Numbered from the stretch's first letter, positions 1 to 8,368 are shown. The stretch is 64,000 bases of DNA from VBDM01 sp964430565 (GCA_964430565.1 CAYSFD010000018.1:124001-188000); one strand, 5' to 3'. Numbers and translations: made by a program. The notes: generated by a model from the letters alone, not told the origin.

Positions 1-1990
1 TGTAGACGCTGCCTTCGACCTGCCCGCGCGCGCTCACCGGGTTGATGGCGCGGCCGATGTCGTGCGCGATCCACACCTTCGGCACGGTAATCCAGCCCGT
101 GTTGCGGTCCACTTCGGCTTCGACCACGCACGCTGTATACGAATAAGCAGGCGACGGCCCTACGCCCGCCCCTTTGAAGCGCCCGGGCGCGCGGGGTGGG
201 GTATAGGAGCCCACCGAGCCGAGCGTGCCGAATTTCTCCTCCGCGAGGACGATCGCCTCGCGGAAGCTCATCAGCTTGCCCGGGTCGTCGGCGCGGAACA
301 CGCGCCCGCGCGCGAAGCCAACGTTGTCGGGCAGAGTCTCCATGTGCTCGGCCGCCGCACGCGCAATGAGTTCCCTCACCCGCTCGGCGGCCTGGATCGC
401 GGCGTTCCCCATCATCACGGTGACGCGGCTGGAATACGAGCCGAGGTCCACCGGCGTCAAAGCGGTGTCGCCGGTGACGCAGCGCACATCGTAGGCGTCG
501 ATGCCGAGCACCTCCGCCACGATCGCGGCGAGCACATCGTCCGACCCCTGACCGATCTCGGTTGCGCCGCAGAACACCGTGACCTGGCCACTGCGGTCGA
601 GCAAGAGCTGCACACCCGATTGCGGCATCTTGTTCCAGTAGATCGGCAGGCCCGCGCCGCACAAGTACGCGCCGCAGGCGAGCCCGACGCCACGGCCTTC
701 GGGAAGCTTCTTGTACTTGTTCTTCCAATCCGAACTCGCGACCACCTTGCGGATGCACTCGGCAAGGCCGATGGTGCCTATCTTCAGCCAGTTCGCGGTG
801 AGCGAATCGGGCTTGGCGACGATACCCAGGCGCAGATCCGCCGGATCGATCTTCAGTTTCTCCGCGATCTTGTCGAGCTGAATTTCCTGGCCGAAGCGCG
901 GCTGCGGCGTGCCGTGCCCGCGCTTGGGGCCGCAGGGCGGCTTGTTGGTAAAGACCCGGCAGGCGTCGAACTTGTAACGCGGGATCTCGTAGGTGGTCGT
1001 CTGGAGCACGCCGGTGTAGAAGGTGCTCGCGGCGCCGTAACCGCCGTAGGCGCCGCCGTCGAGCAGCGTCTGGGTGTGCATGCCTGTGATCTTGCCGTCT
1101 TTCGTCACGCCGGTGCGCATCTTCATCAGCACCGGATGGCGGCCGCGGTGCATGTAGAAGACTTCCTCGCGGTTGAGGCAGATCTTCACCGGCCTGCCGA
1201 GCATGAGCGCCGCCTTCGACACCACGATCTCGTGGTTGTGCAAATCGCACTTGCCGCCGAAACCGCCGCCGTTCGGGCAGGCGATCACACGCACGTGCGC
1301 GGGCGGAATCTGCAGCGCGTTGGCGAGCGCTCGATGGATGTAGTGCGGCACCTGCGTCGAGGACCACAGCGTCAGCTTTCCTTCGCCGTCGACCGCGGCG
1401 ACCGAGGCGTGCTGCTCGATCGGAGCATGCGTGTTGCCCTGGTAAAAGAACAAGTCCTCGAACACGTGGTCGGCCTTGGCGAGCGCCTCTTCGACGTCGC
1501 CGAATTCGAAGGCTTGAAGGCGATGGATGTTTCCCTGCTCGCCGTATTCGTGGATGCGCGGCTCCGGCGTGGCGAGCGCCTCCTCGGGATCGGAGATGGT
1601 CTTGAGCGGCCGGTATTTGACGTCGATGAGATCGAGCGCCTCGAACGCCGTCTGCTCGTCTTTCGCGATCACCGCGGCGACCGGGTCGCCGACGTAGCGC
1701 ACGCGCTCGGGCGCGAGCGGGTACTCATCCTGCGTCACCGGAAGGATGCCGAAGGTAATGGGGAAGTCTTTGCCGGTGAGCACCAGGTGCACGCCGGGAT
1801 GCTTCTCGGCGCGCGACACGTCGATCGATTCGATGTTCGCGTGCGGCAGCGGCGAGCGCAGCAGCTTGCAATGCACCATGCGAGACAGCATCACGTCGTC
1901 CGCGAAGCGCGTCAGACCCGTCACCTTGGCGCGGCCGTCCACACGGCGGCGCGGTTTGCCGATCACGTCGAAACGTTTCCTGGTCGTCAT
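1..1990 (-). CDS. hcrA: Molybdopterin-binding large subunit of a xanthine dehydrogenase-family enzyme, 4-hydroxybenzoyl-CoA reductase alpha-like (partial, cut by window edge)
   Basis: The start is the ATG at 1990; 663 codons are visible and the C-terminal part lies beyond the left edge. The reading frame gives the family's N-terminal signature (IGKPRRRVDGRAKVTG), a YVGDPVAAV segment near residue 110 and a glycine-rich GGGFGGKCDLHNHE segment near residue 275, as in the Mo-cofactor subunits of molybdenum hydroxylases. It lies downstream of the 2Fe-2S small subunit in the same direction, with a repeat hairpin between them. Family membership is seen in the sequence; the substrate 4-hydroxybenzoyl-CoA is inferred from neighbouring benzoyl-CoA (box) genes and could be another aromatic or heterocycle. 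A separate FAD subunit is not visible here. Confidence 0.75.
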   Translation of the reverse strand, partial: MTTRKRFDVIGKPRRRVDGRAKVTGLTRFADDVMLSRMVHCKLLRSPLPHANIESIDVSRAEKHPGVHLVLTGKDFPITFGILPVTQDEYPLAPERVRYVGDPVAAVIAKDEQTAFEALDLIDVKYRPLKTISDPEEALATPEPRIHEYGEQGNIHRLQAFEFGDVEEALAKADHVFEDLFFYQGNTHAPIEQHASVAAVDGEGKLTLWSSTQVPHYIHRALANALQIPPAHVRVIACPNGGGFGGKCDLHNHEIVVSKAALMLGRPVKICLNREEVFYMHRGRHPVLMKMRTGVTKDGKITGMHTQTLLDGGAYGGYGAASTFYTGVLQTTTYEIPRYKFDACRVFTNKPPCGPKRGHGTPQPRFGQEIQLDKIAEKLKIDPADLRLGIVAKPDSLTANWLKIGTIGLAECIRKVVASSDWKNKYKKLPEGRGVGLACGAYLCGAGLPIYWNKMPQSGVQLLLDRSGQVTVFCGATEIGQGSDDVLAAIVAEVLGIDAYDVRCVTGDTALTPVDLGSYSSRVTVMMGNAAIQAAERVRELIARAAAEHMETLPDNVGFARGRVFRADDPGKLMSFREAIVLAEEKFGTLGSVGSYTPPRAPGRFKGAGVGPSPAYSYTACVVEAEVDRNTGWITVPKVWIAHDIGRAINPVSARGQVEGSVY

Positions 1991-2008
1991 GTCCTTCTCC
2001 GGGGTCCT

Positions 2009-2073
2009 GTCATTCTGAGCGCAGCGAAGAATCTGCTTTCGAAAAACAGATCCTTCGCTTCGCTCAGGATGAC
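2009..2073. repeat. REP-like inverted repeat between the two molybdenum-hydroxylase genes
   Basis: A 27-base left arm (2009-2035) and a 27-base right arm (2047-2073) are complementary at 24 of 27 positions around an 11-base loop. The arm core, CTGAGCGCAGCGAAG, recurs in the second copy at 3303-3330. The right arm overlaps the last codons and the TGA stop (2064-2066) of the small-subunit gene. It may act as a transcript-stabilising or attenuating hairpin. Confidence 0.75.
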
Positions 2074-2564
2074 TGCGTGGTCCTCATTGTTCTTGCCGCT
2101 TCCTCGATCGATTCGTAAATCTGCTGGTACCCGGTGCAGCGGCAGAGATTCCCCGAGATCGCTTCCTTGATGCGCTCGCGGCTCGGATTCGGTTCGCGCT
2201 CGAGCAGCGCCTTGGCCGTCATCAGAATTCCGGGGGTGCAATAACCGCACTGCGCGCCGCCGAGATCGGCAAAGGCGGCCTGCAGCGGATGCAGCTTTCC
2301 GCCGCTCGCCATCCCTTCGATGGTCTCGATCGAACGCCCTTCGCAGTCAAGGGCAAGCGCGAGGCACGAGAGCACCGGCACGCCGTCCAGCAGCACCGCG
2401 CAGGCGCCGCATTCGCCGAGCTCGCAGCCGTGCTTGGTGCCGGTCAGGTTCATGTCCTCGCGCAGCACTTCGAGCAGCGTCTTGTAGGGAGCGAAGGAAA
2501 CCTGCTGCTCCTCGCCGTTGACGCGCAGCGTGAGGTGGACATTCTTCGGCGCGAGGGTCTTCAT
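2064..2564 (-). CDS. hcrC: 2Fe-2S small subunit of a molybdenum hydroxylase, 4-hydroxybenzoyl-CoA reductase gamma-like
   Basis: This 166-residue protein has the two-cluster pattern of molybdenum hydroxylase iron-sulfur subunits: a plant-ferredoxin-type motif CELGECGAC near residues 45-53 with a further cysteine near 65, then CGYCTPG and CRCTGY in the C-terminal helical domain. It passes electrons between the Mo subunit and FAD. The start ATG at 2564 overlaps the TGA of the upstream TetR gene by four bases (ATGA), so the two are probably co-translated. The reading frame is open further upstream, but that part has no homology and lies inside the TetR gene. The last residues are encoded by a repeat arm. 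Confidence 0.85.
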   Translation of the reverse strand: MKTLAPKNVHLTLRVNGEEQQVSFAPYKTLLEVLREDMNLTGTKHGCELGECGACAVLLDGVPVLSCLALALDCEGRSIETIEGMASGGKLHPLQAAFADLGGAQCGYCTPGILMTAKALLEREPNPSRERIKEAISGNLCRCTGYQQIYESIEEAARTMRTTQSS

Positions 2565-3208
2565 TTCACGGCTCCTGCTCCAGAAGCGGGCATCAGCCCG
2601 CGAACAAGGTAATCGGAGAGCGAATCGGCAATCTCGGCGACCGATAGCGAGCCCCCGGGCCGATACCAGCGCGCGGTCCAGTTGACCGCGCCCAGCATCG
2701 CGCGCGTAACGAGCGCGGGATCGGTCTCTCCGAATTCGCCGCACTTCATTCCTTTAGCGACAAGACCTCGAACAGCGCGCTCGTAGGCGTCCCGCTTCCT
2801 GATCACTCCGGCGCGCATCGCCTCGGGCAGGGCCTCGACTTCGAGGTGAGCGGTCGCGCCCTCGAGCTCGTCGAGCATGCAGTGCACGTGCGCGCTCATC
2901 AGCGAGCGCAGCCGCCCCGCGCACGAGCCGGATCCAGCGCTCGCCTCCTCCACTGCGGCAAGAAGGCGCTCGAGCGTGCGCTCCTGGCAGAAGAGCAGGA
3001 TTTCGTCCTTGCCGCTGAAGTAGTAGTACAGGTTGCCGGGCGAGAGATCGGCTTCGTCGGCGATCTCGCGCATACCGGTCGCCGAGAGGCCGAGGCGCCG
3101 GAACACGCGCGCGGCCGCGCGCAGGATTTCGAGGCGCCGCGCCTCGCTCTTGCGCTGGAGGCGCTCCGAGGGGATCTCGTTCGAACTCCGATTCAAAACT
3201 TGAACCAT
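2561..3208 (-). CDS. TetR-family transcriptional regulator
   Basis: 215 residues. A TetR-type helix-turn-helix occupies about residues 25-70 (ILRAAARVFRRLGLSATGMREIADEADLSPGNLYYYFSGKDE), including the characteristic LYYYF segment. The C-terminal half is a helical ligand-binding domain without an obvious motif. It is the first gene of the unit TetR-hcrC-hcrA and overlaps hcrC by four bases, so it probably regulates this small operon in response to an aromatic acyl-CoA or related ligand; the ligand is inference. Confidence 0.85.
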   Translation of the reverse strand: MVQVLNRSSNEIPSERLQRKSEARRLEILRAAARVFRRLGLSATGMREIADEADLSPGNLYYYFSGKDEILLFCQERTLERLLAAVEEASAGSGSCAGRLRSLMSAHVHCMLDELEGATAHLEVEALPEAMRAGVIRKRDAYERAVRGLVAKGMKCGEFGETDPALVTRAMLGAVNWTARWYRPGGSLSVAEIADSLSDYLVRGLMPASGAGAVK

Positions 3209-3284
3209 CGTTCGAAATTCTAGGTTGCGGAAAGCTCGGGGTCAACCAAATCATGATGTTGCGATGCGGAGGGCAAGGGATAGG

Positions 3285-3330
3285 AAGGACCTGCCTCAAA
3301 AAGCAGGTCCTTCGCTGCGCTCAGGACGAC
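3285..3330. repeat. Second, degenerate copy of the REP-like repeat
   Basis: Positions 3303-3330 match one arm of the repeat at 2009-2073 and share the core GCTGCGCTCAGGA. A short left arm (3285-3294) pairs with 3303-3312 over 10 perfect bases with an 8-base loop. The copy ends two bases from the stop codon of the ligase remnant, so both copies sit at 3' ends of genes. Confidence 0.65.
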
Positions 3331-3331
3331 A

Positions 3332-3520
3332 CTAGCCGCGCAGCTTGAAACGCTGGATCTTTCCAGTCGCAGTCTTCGGTAGCTCGCTCACGAATTCGAT
3401 CCAACGAGGGTACTTGTAGGGCGCGAGCCTGTCCTTGATGTGCTGCTGCATGGTCGCTTTGAGCAACTCGCTCGGGAATTGGCCCTGCTTGAGCACCACG
3501 AACGCCTTGGGCTTGATCAA
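3332..3520 (-). pseudogene. C-terminal remnant of a benzoate/4-hydroxybenzoate-CoA ligase
   Basis: Sixty-two codons encode the end of an acyl-adenylate-forming ligase: [18 protein letters not shown], and [14 protein letters not shown] with the conserved lysine of the A10 motif near the C-terminus. Full-length benzoate-CoA ligases are about 520 residues, so some 460 residues are missing. Upstream in this frame the homology stops abruptly and the DNA becomes the 3' end of the flavodoxin gene in another frame. Aromatic acid-CoA ligases belong to box and hcr clusters, so this is probably the scar of a deletion or replacement. The TTG start is only formal. Confidence 0.75.
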
Positions 3521-3527
3521 CCTGTTG

Positions 3528-4004
3528 TCAGGCTGCGAGCCTGGCTTCCTTACGGCACTGCGAAATCCAGCCTGCCGCCCAGGGCACGGCCAATTCCTCC
3601 GGCATGGTGCCCGCGCTGGCGTCGTGCAGCATCATCTCGCCAATGCGCCGCGCTCCCAGTTCGGAGAGGATCGCGTCGAAACGCTTGCCGCCGTTGCAGA
3701 AGGTATCGGCGTAGGTGCGGTCGCCGAGCGCGATCACACCGTAGCGCACGTTGGATAGGTCGGGGCGCGCGGTCTGAAGCGACTCGTAGAGATTCTTCGC
3801 GTTGTCGGGAACGTCGCCCTGCCCGTAAGTGGACGAGCAGATCAGAAACAGGCCGCCGTCTGCAAAAACGCCCGCATCGAGACAGTCCATCGGCCTGGTC
3901 TGTACGCGGGTTTCGCCATCATCGAGCGTGAGCTCGAGTTCCTGAGCGACCAGCTGCGCGGTGCCCGTCATCGTCCCCACGAGGAGTGTCAGTTCGAGCG
4001 CCAT
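3528..4004 (-). CDS. Flavodoxin-family protein
   Basis: 158 residues from the ATG at 4004. The FMN phosphate-binding loop (VGTMTGTAQ, residues 8-16) and the isoalloxazine loops ([13 protein letters not shown] near 55-67 and [15 protein letters not shown] near 90-104) are typical of the flavodoxin / MioC-sulfite reductase flavodoxin fold. It is a one-electron carrier and could feed electrons to a neighbouring oxygenase or reductase. It is transcribed away from boxR and ends next to the ligase remnant, whose missing 5' portion it seems to have replaced. Confidence 0.85.
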   Translation of the reverse strand: MALELTLLVGTMTGTAQLVAQELELTLDDGETRVQTRPMDCLDAGVFADGGLFLICSSTYGQGDVPDNAKNLYESLQTARPDLSNVRYGVIALGDRTYADTFCNGGKRFDAILSELGARRIGEMMLHDASAGTMPEELAVPWAAGWISQCRKEARLAA

Positions 4005-4040
4005 CGAGTCTCTCGTGCCCGCTTGCCTTTCGCCAAGAGG

Positions 4041-4084
4041 TGCATCATACTGCATGGAATGCGAATCGCAAGCATTATATTGCA
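4041..4084. promoter_or_regulatory. Candidate BoxR operator between flavodoxin and boxR
   Basis: TGCA occurs at 4041-4044 and 4051-4054 with six bases between them, and again at 4081-4084; a near-palindrome TGCGAATCGCA lies at 4060-4070. TGCA-containing repeats are the known targets of the BzdR/BoxR regulator family. Its place in the 83-bp divergent promoter region of boxR fits auto-control and control of the flavodoxin gene. Confidence 0.5.
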
Positions 4085-4087
4085 TCG

Positions 4088-5002
4088 GTGAGCATACTCA
4101 CTCCCCAACTAAAGAAGTCTTCGCAGCGGCCTATCTATGCGAAGGAAAGCGAGTCGAACAGAGAGCGGGACTATCTCGCCGCCCTGGGTGACAGGGTGCG
4201 CGAAGCTCGCGCGCGGCGCGGGATGTCGCGCAAGCTGCTTGCCGCAGATTCGGGCGTGTCCGAGCGCTACCTGGCCCAGCTCGAGGCAGGGCAGGGAAAC
4301 GTTTCGATCCTGCTGCTGCGCCAGATTACATCGGCCCTCAATCTTCCGATCACCGAACTGCTCTCAGAGGAGTCGGGCAATGCCGTGGAGCTGACTCTGA
4401 CTATGCAGTTCCTGAAGCGGCTTCCCCGGCAGAAACTCGCCACCGTACGCTCGCAGCTAATGCGCGATTACGGCGGCGCGCAAGACGAGCGCATGAAGCG
4501 CATCGCACTCATCGGGCTGCGCGGCGCGGGCAAATCCACGCTGGGCGCCAAGCTTGCCAAAGCGCTGGGCACGCCTTTTGTCGAGCTCGACCGCGAAGTC
4601 GAACGCGAGGCCGGCACCAGCCTCTCGGAGATTTTTCTGCTCTACGGGCAGGCAGGATACCGGCGCTACGAGCGGCGCTGCCTCGAAAGAGTGCTCGAAA
4701 AAAACGACCGCGCCGTGATCGCCACGGGCGGCAGCATCGTCTCGGAACCCGGAACCTACGAGTTCCTGCTCTCGGCCTGCTTCACGGTGTGGCTGAAGGC
4801 CGAGCCCGAGGAACACATGGCGCGCGTGATCGCGCAGGGCGACACCCGTCCCATGGCGGGAAACGACCAGGCGATGGAAGATCTGCGGCGTATCCTGGAG
4901 GGCCGGGCCGTGCTCTACCGACAGGCCGATGTCACGGTGGACACCGCCGGAAAATCCGTGGAAAAGAGTCTCGCGGAGCTGCGAAAGGCAACAGAAGCGT
5001 AG
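4088..5002 (+). CDS. boxR: BoxR: XRE-type regulator with shikimate kinase-like domain
   Basis: 304 residues from the GTG at 4088, chosen because upstream codons overlap the promoter region and the length then matches the family. Residues about 30-95 form an XRE helix-turn-helix (VSERYLAQLEAGQGNVS); residues about 136-300 form a shikimate kinase-like domain with a P-loop GLRGAGKST at 143-151 and an ATGGS segment. Members of the BzdR/BoxR family repress benzoate operons and are relieved by benzoyl-CoA bound to the kinase-like domain. It is immediately followed by boxC. Confidence 0.92.
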   Translation: MSILTPQLKKSSQRPIYAKESESNRERDYLAALGDRVREARARRGMSRKLLAADSGVSERYLAQLEAGQGNVSILLLRQITSALNLPITELLSEESGNAVELTLTMQFLKRLPRQKLATVRSQLMRDYGGAQDERMKRIALIGLRGAGKSTLGAKLAKALGTPFVELDREVEREAGTSLSEIFLLYGQAGYRRYERRCLERVLEKNDRAVIATGGSIVSEPGTYEFLLSACFTVWLKAEPEEHMARVIAQGDTRPMAGNDQAMEDLRRILEGRAVLYRQADVTVDTAGKSVEKSLAELRKATEA

Positions 5003-5030
5003 CGTGCGCCGCGCGCACGGCGCACGCTAC
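4999..5030. promoter_or_regulatory. Perfect 13-bp-stem hairpin between boxR and boxC
   Basis: Arms 4999-5011 and 5018-5030 are perfectly complementary around a 6-base loop. The left arm contains the boxR stop codon (TAG at 5000-5002) and the hairpin ends just before the boxC ribosome binding site (AGGAGA, 5033-5038). No T-run follows, so it looks like an intercistronic processing or attenuation element rather than a simple terminator. Confidence 0.6.
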
Positions 5031-5042
5031 CAGGAGAAAGTC

Positions 5043-6719
5043 ATGAGCGCTGTTCTCGAATCCAAACCCTCCCCTTCCCTCATCACTTACGACACGCACC
5101 CGGACCGCTATCTCCATTGGCGGATCTCCTTCGATGGCCCCGTGGCGACGCTCGCGATGGACGTGAACGAGGAGAAGGGCATCAAACCCGGCTACAAGCT
5201 GAAGCTCAACTCCTACGACCTCGGCGTGGACATCGAGCTTGCCGACGCGCTGAATCGCATTCGCTTCGAGCACCCCGAAGTGAAGTGCCTGGTAATCACC
5301 AGCGCGCGCGAGCGCATGTTCTGCTCGGGCGCCAATATCTACATGCTCGGCCTGTCCACGCACGCGTGGAAGGTGAATTTCTGCAAATTCACCAACGAAA
5401 CCCGCAACGGGATCGAGGATTCGAGCCGCCACGAGGGATTGAAGTCCCTCGCCGCAGTCAACGGCACGGTCGCGGGCGGCGGCTACGAGCTGGCGCTTGC
5501 CTGCGACGAGATCCTGATGATCGACGACCGTTCCTCCACCGTGAGCCTGCCCGAGCTGCCGCTGCTGGGCGTCCTCCCCGGGACGGGCGGCCTCACGCGC
5601 ATCACGGACAAACGCAAAGTCCGGCGCGACCTCGCCGACGTGTTCTGCACGACGAGCGAAGGCGTACGCGCCGACCGCGCCAGGCAATGGAAACTGATCG
5701 ACCACATCGCCAAACCTCAAGGCTTCAAGGACGCGGTGAAGGAGCGTGTTGCGGCTCTCGCGTCGCAAAGCATCCGCGGGAGCGGCAAAGGCGTGACGCT
5801 CAACCCGCTCAAGCGCTCAATCGACGCAACCGGATATCACTATGAGAACGTGGATGTCGCCATCGACCGCAAGGCGCGCACCGCGACGCTGACGGTGTTT
5901 GCGCCGAGGACCCAGCCGCCGGCCGACCTCGAGGCGATCCATGCCGCAGGGGACAAATGGTGGCCGCTCGCGATGGCGCGGGAGCTGGATGACGCGATCC
6001 TGATGCTGCGCACCAACGATCTCGAGATTGGCACATGGCTCCTCAAGACGCGCGGCGACATCGGCCTGGCGCTCGCCGCCGACAAGGCACTCAAGGAGAA
6101 GGAAGGAGACTGGCAGGTGCGCCAGGTGATCGGTCTCCTGCGGCGCACGCTTGCGAGGCTGGACGTCTCCTCGCGCACCATGTTCGCCATCATCGACCAG
6201 GGCTCGTGCTTCGCGGGAACGCTGTTCGAGCTCGCGCTCGCCGCCGACCGGAGCTACATGCTCCAGCTGCCCGACGACGAAGCGGCCGCGCCGGTCATCG
6301 CGCTGTCCGACATGAATTTCGGCGCCTACCCGATGGTGAGCCAGGAAGCGCGCATCGCAGCTCATTACTGCGGCGAGGCGAAGCCGGTCGAGGCGGCGCG
6401 TGCGCGTACCGGCGCGAAGCTCGATGCGAAACTAGCCTCGGAACTGGGCTTGGTGACCTTCACGCCGGATGATCTCGATTGGGACGATGAGGTGCGCATC
6501 GCAATCGAGGAACGCGCGAGCCTCTCCCCTGACGCCCTCACCGGCCTGGAAGCGAATCTGCGCTTCTCAGGCAAGGAAACCATGGAGACTCGCATTTTCG
6601 GGAGACTGAGCGCATGGCAGAATTGGATTTTCAGCCGGCCCAATGCGGTCGGAGAGTCGGGTGCGCTGAAAGTGTATGGCAGCGGAGCGAAAGCCAAATT
6701 CAATTGGGAAAGAGTTTAG
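5043..6719 (+). CDS. boxC: Benzoyl-CoA-dihydrodiol lyase (2,3-epoxybenzoyl-CoA dihydrolase)
   Basis: 558 residues starting at the ATG preceded by AGGAGAAAG. BoxC cleaves the 2,3-epoxide of benzoyl-CoA hydrolytically to 3,4-dehydroadipyl-CoA semialdehyde and formate. The protein is a double crotonase-like enzyme: the first unit contains the CoA-binding and oxyanion segments (SGANIYMLG near 100 and NGTVAGGGYELALACDEI near 140-158), the second contains FAGTLFELALAADRSY near 395-410. The length matches known BoxC. It lies between boxR and boxB on the same strand. Confidence 0.95.
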   Translation: MSAVLESKPSPSLITYDTHPDRYLHWRISFDGPVATLAMDVNEEKGIKPGYKLKLNSYDLGVDIELADALNRIRFEHPEVKCLVITSARERMFCSGANIYMLGLSTHAWKVNFCKFTNETRNGIEDSSRHEGLKSLAAVNGTVAGGGYELALACDEILMIDDRSSTVSLPELPLLGVLPGTGGLTRITDKRKVRRDLADVFCTTSEGVRADRARQWKLIDHIAKPQGFKDAVKERVAALASQSIRGSGKGVTLNPLKRSIDATGYHYENVDVAIDRKARTATLTVFAPRTQPPADLEAIHAAGDKWWPLAMARELDDAILMLRTNDLEIGTWLLKTRGDIGLALAADKALKEKEGDWQVRQVIGLLRRTLARLDVSSRTMFAIIDQGSCFAGTLFELALAADRSYMLQLPDDEAAAPVIALSDMNFGAYPMVSQEARIAAHYCGEAKPVEAARARTGAKLDAKLASELGLVTFTPDDLDWDDEVRIAIEERASLSPDALTGLEANLRFSGKETMETRIFGRLSAWQNWIFSRPNAVGESGALKVYGSGAKAKFNWERV

Positions 6720-6735
6720 GCGCGAGGAATCGGAC

Positions 6736-8163
6736 ATGAGCATCAACTACAGCGAGAAAATTCCAAATAACGTCGATCTGGCGAACGACAAGACCCTGCA
6801 GCGCGCGCTCGAGCACTGGCAGCCGCGGTTTCTTGACTGGTGGCGCGAGCTGGGGCCGAACGATTTCGCCTCCTCGGATGTCTACCTGCGCACGGCGATC
6901 GGCGTCGATGCTCAAGGGTGGGCGCACTACGGCACGGTCAAGATGCCCGATTACCGTTGGGGAATTTTCCTCGCCGATGTGATTCCGGACCGCACCATCG
7001 GCTTCGGCGATTCTTTGGGTCAGCCCGTATGGCAGCAGGTGCCGGGGGAATTCCGCTCGCAGTTCCGGCGCCTGATCGTGACACAGGGCGACACCGAGCC
7101 CGCTTCGGTCGAGCAGCAGCATCGGCTCGGCCACACCTGCCCTTCCCTATACGATCTGCGCAATCTTTTCCAGATCAACGTCGAGGAGGGCCGGCATCTT
7201 TGGGCGATGGTCTATCTGCTGCACGGCTATTTCGGCCGGGACGGCCGTGAAGAAGCCGAAGAGCTGCTCGCCCGCCACTCGGGCGATGCGAACAAGCCGC
7301 GCATTCTCGGCACGTTCAACGAACCGATCGAAGATTGGCTGTCATTTTTCTGCTTCGCCTATTTCACCGACCGCGACGGCAAGTTCCAGCTCAAGAGCCT
7401 CGCGGAGTCCTCGTTCGATCCGCTCGCGCGCACCTGCCGTTTCATGCTGACCGAGGAGGCGCACCACATGTTCGTCGGCGAGACGGGCATCGGGCGCGTG
7501 GTGAAACGAACTCTCGAGGTGATGAAGGAAATCGGCGGCGACGAGCCCGAAGCGATCCGCCACGCGGGCGCAGTGGACCTGCCGCTCCTGCAGCGCTATC
7601 TCAATTTCTGGTTCAGTTCATCGCTCGACCTGTTCGGCTCGGAAGTGTCCTCGAACGCGGCAAGCTCGTTTGCAAACGGAATCAAGGGCCGGCCGGACGA
7701 GACCACGCAGTACCAGGATCATGTCTGCACCGAGACGAGTTTCGAGCTGGAGACACCCGACGGCAAGGGCGGCTTGACCAAGGAGACGGTGGGCATGCGC
7801 AACGCCATGAACGAGGTGCTGCGCAACGCCTACATCCGCGACTGCGAAATCGGCCTCAAGCGCTGGAACATTCAGATCAAGCGTGCGGGCTACGATTTCG
7901 AGCTGAAACTTCCCAGCAGCCGCTTCCGCCGCGCGATCGGCGTCTGGGCGAATATACCCACCGATACCGAGGGCAAGCCGATCTCGCGTGAAGAGTTCGA
8001 GCGGCGTCTCCCGGGCTGGCTCCCGAGCGCGCAAGACAGGGCCTTCGTGAAGAGCCTGATGCAGCGCGTGGTCGAGCCCGGCAAGATCGCGGGCTGGATC
8101 GCCCCGCCCGAGCGCGGGATTAACAACTTGCCGGTGGACTACGAGTACGTGCGACTGAGCTGA
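6736..8163 (+). CDS. boxB: Benzoyl-CoA 2,3-epoxidase, diiron oxygenase subunit
   Basis: 475 residues from the ATG at 6736. BoxB uses a diiron centre and O2 to epoxidise benzoyl-CoA with electrons from the BoxA reductase. Diiron ligand motifs of the ferritin-like fold are visible as EEGRH near residue 150 and EEAHH near 240. The gene follows boxC by 16 bp and is co-directional. The partner reductase gene boxA is not found downstream; only a reductase-like remnant is present. Confidence 0.95.
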   Translation: MSINYSEKIPNNVDLANDKTLQRALEHWQPRFLDWWRELGPNDFASSDVYLRTAIGVDAQGWAHYGTVKMPDYRWGIFLADVIPDRTIGFGDSLGQPVWQQVPGEFRSQFRRLIVTQGDTEPASVEQQHRLGHTCPSLYDLRNLFQINVEEGRHLWAMVYLLHGYFGRDGREEAEELLARHSGDANKPRILGTFNEPIEDWLSFFCFAYFTDRDGKFQLKSLAESSFDPLARTCRFMLTEEAHHMFVGETGIGRVVKRTLEVMKEIGGDEPEAIRHAGAVDLPLLQRYLNFWFSSSLDLFGSEVSSNAASSFANGIKGRPDETTQYQDHVCTETSFELETPDGKGGLTKETVGMRNAMNEVLRNAYIRDCEIGLKRWNIQIKRAGYDFELKLPSSRFRRAIGVWANIPTDTEGKPISREEFERRLPGWLPSAQDRAFVKSLMQRVVEPGKIAGWIAPPERGINNLPVDYEYVRLS

Positions 8164-8200
8164 CCCCCCCTGCCGGCGGGAGCCGGCGTCGGCCCCGCCC

Positions 8201-8368
8201 GCACCTGAGGCGCGCGGCCTGCGCGATCTCCATCTCCCCGAGCTGCCGCGGCAGTGGGAGCGCGAGCACGGGACTTTCACATTTGTGCCGGTGCTGCGTC
8301 CGGTCCAATCGTCCTCTGGCCTGGGCTCGGCGCAGCCTAACCGTCACATATCGTGCCGCTGTATCTGA
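8201..8368 (+). pseudogene. Probable 3' remnant of a flavin/ferredoxin reductase-like gene
   Basis: Directly after boxB a frame without a start codon reads LRDLHLPELPRQWEREHG followed by TFTFVPVL, the pattern of the last strand-helix unit of NAD(P)H-flavin oxidoreductases (DLYLHDE..W...HPNFRFVPVLS in relatives). The C-terminus runs on into non-homologous sequence and overlaps the end of nirE. Assignment rests on this short stretch only. It could be what is left of a reductase that once served boxB. Confidence 0.35.

Noticed and set aside
62..2170. Long plus-strand frame opposite the molybdenum subunit gene
   Set aside because: It is the mirror of a high-GC gene; its translation is Arg/His/Ala-rich without domains, while the minus strand reads a clear molybdopterin subunit.
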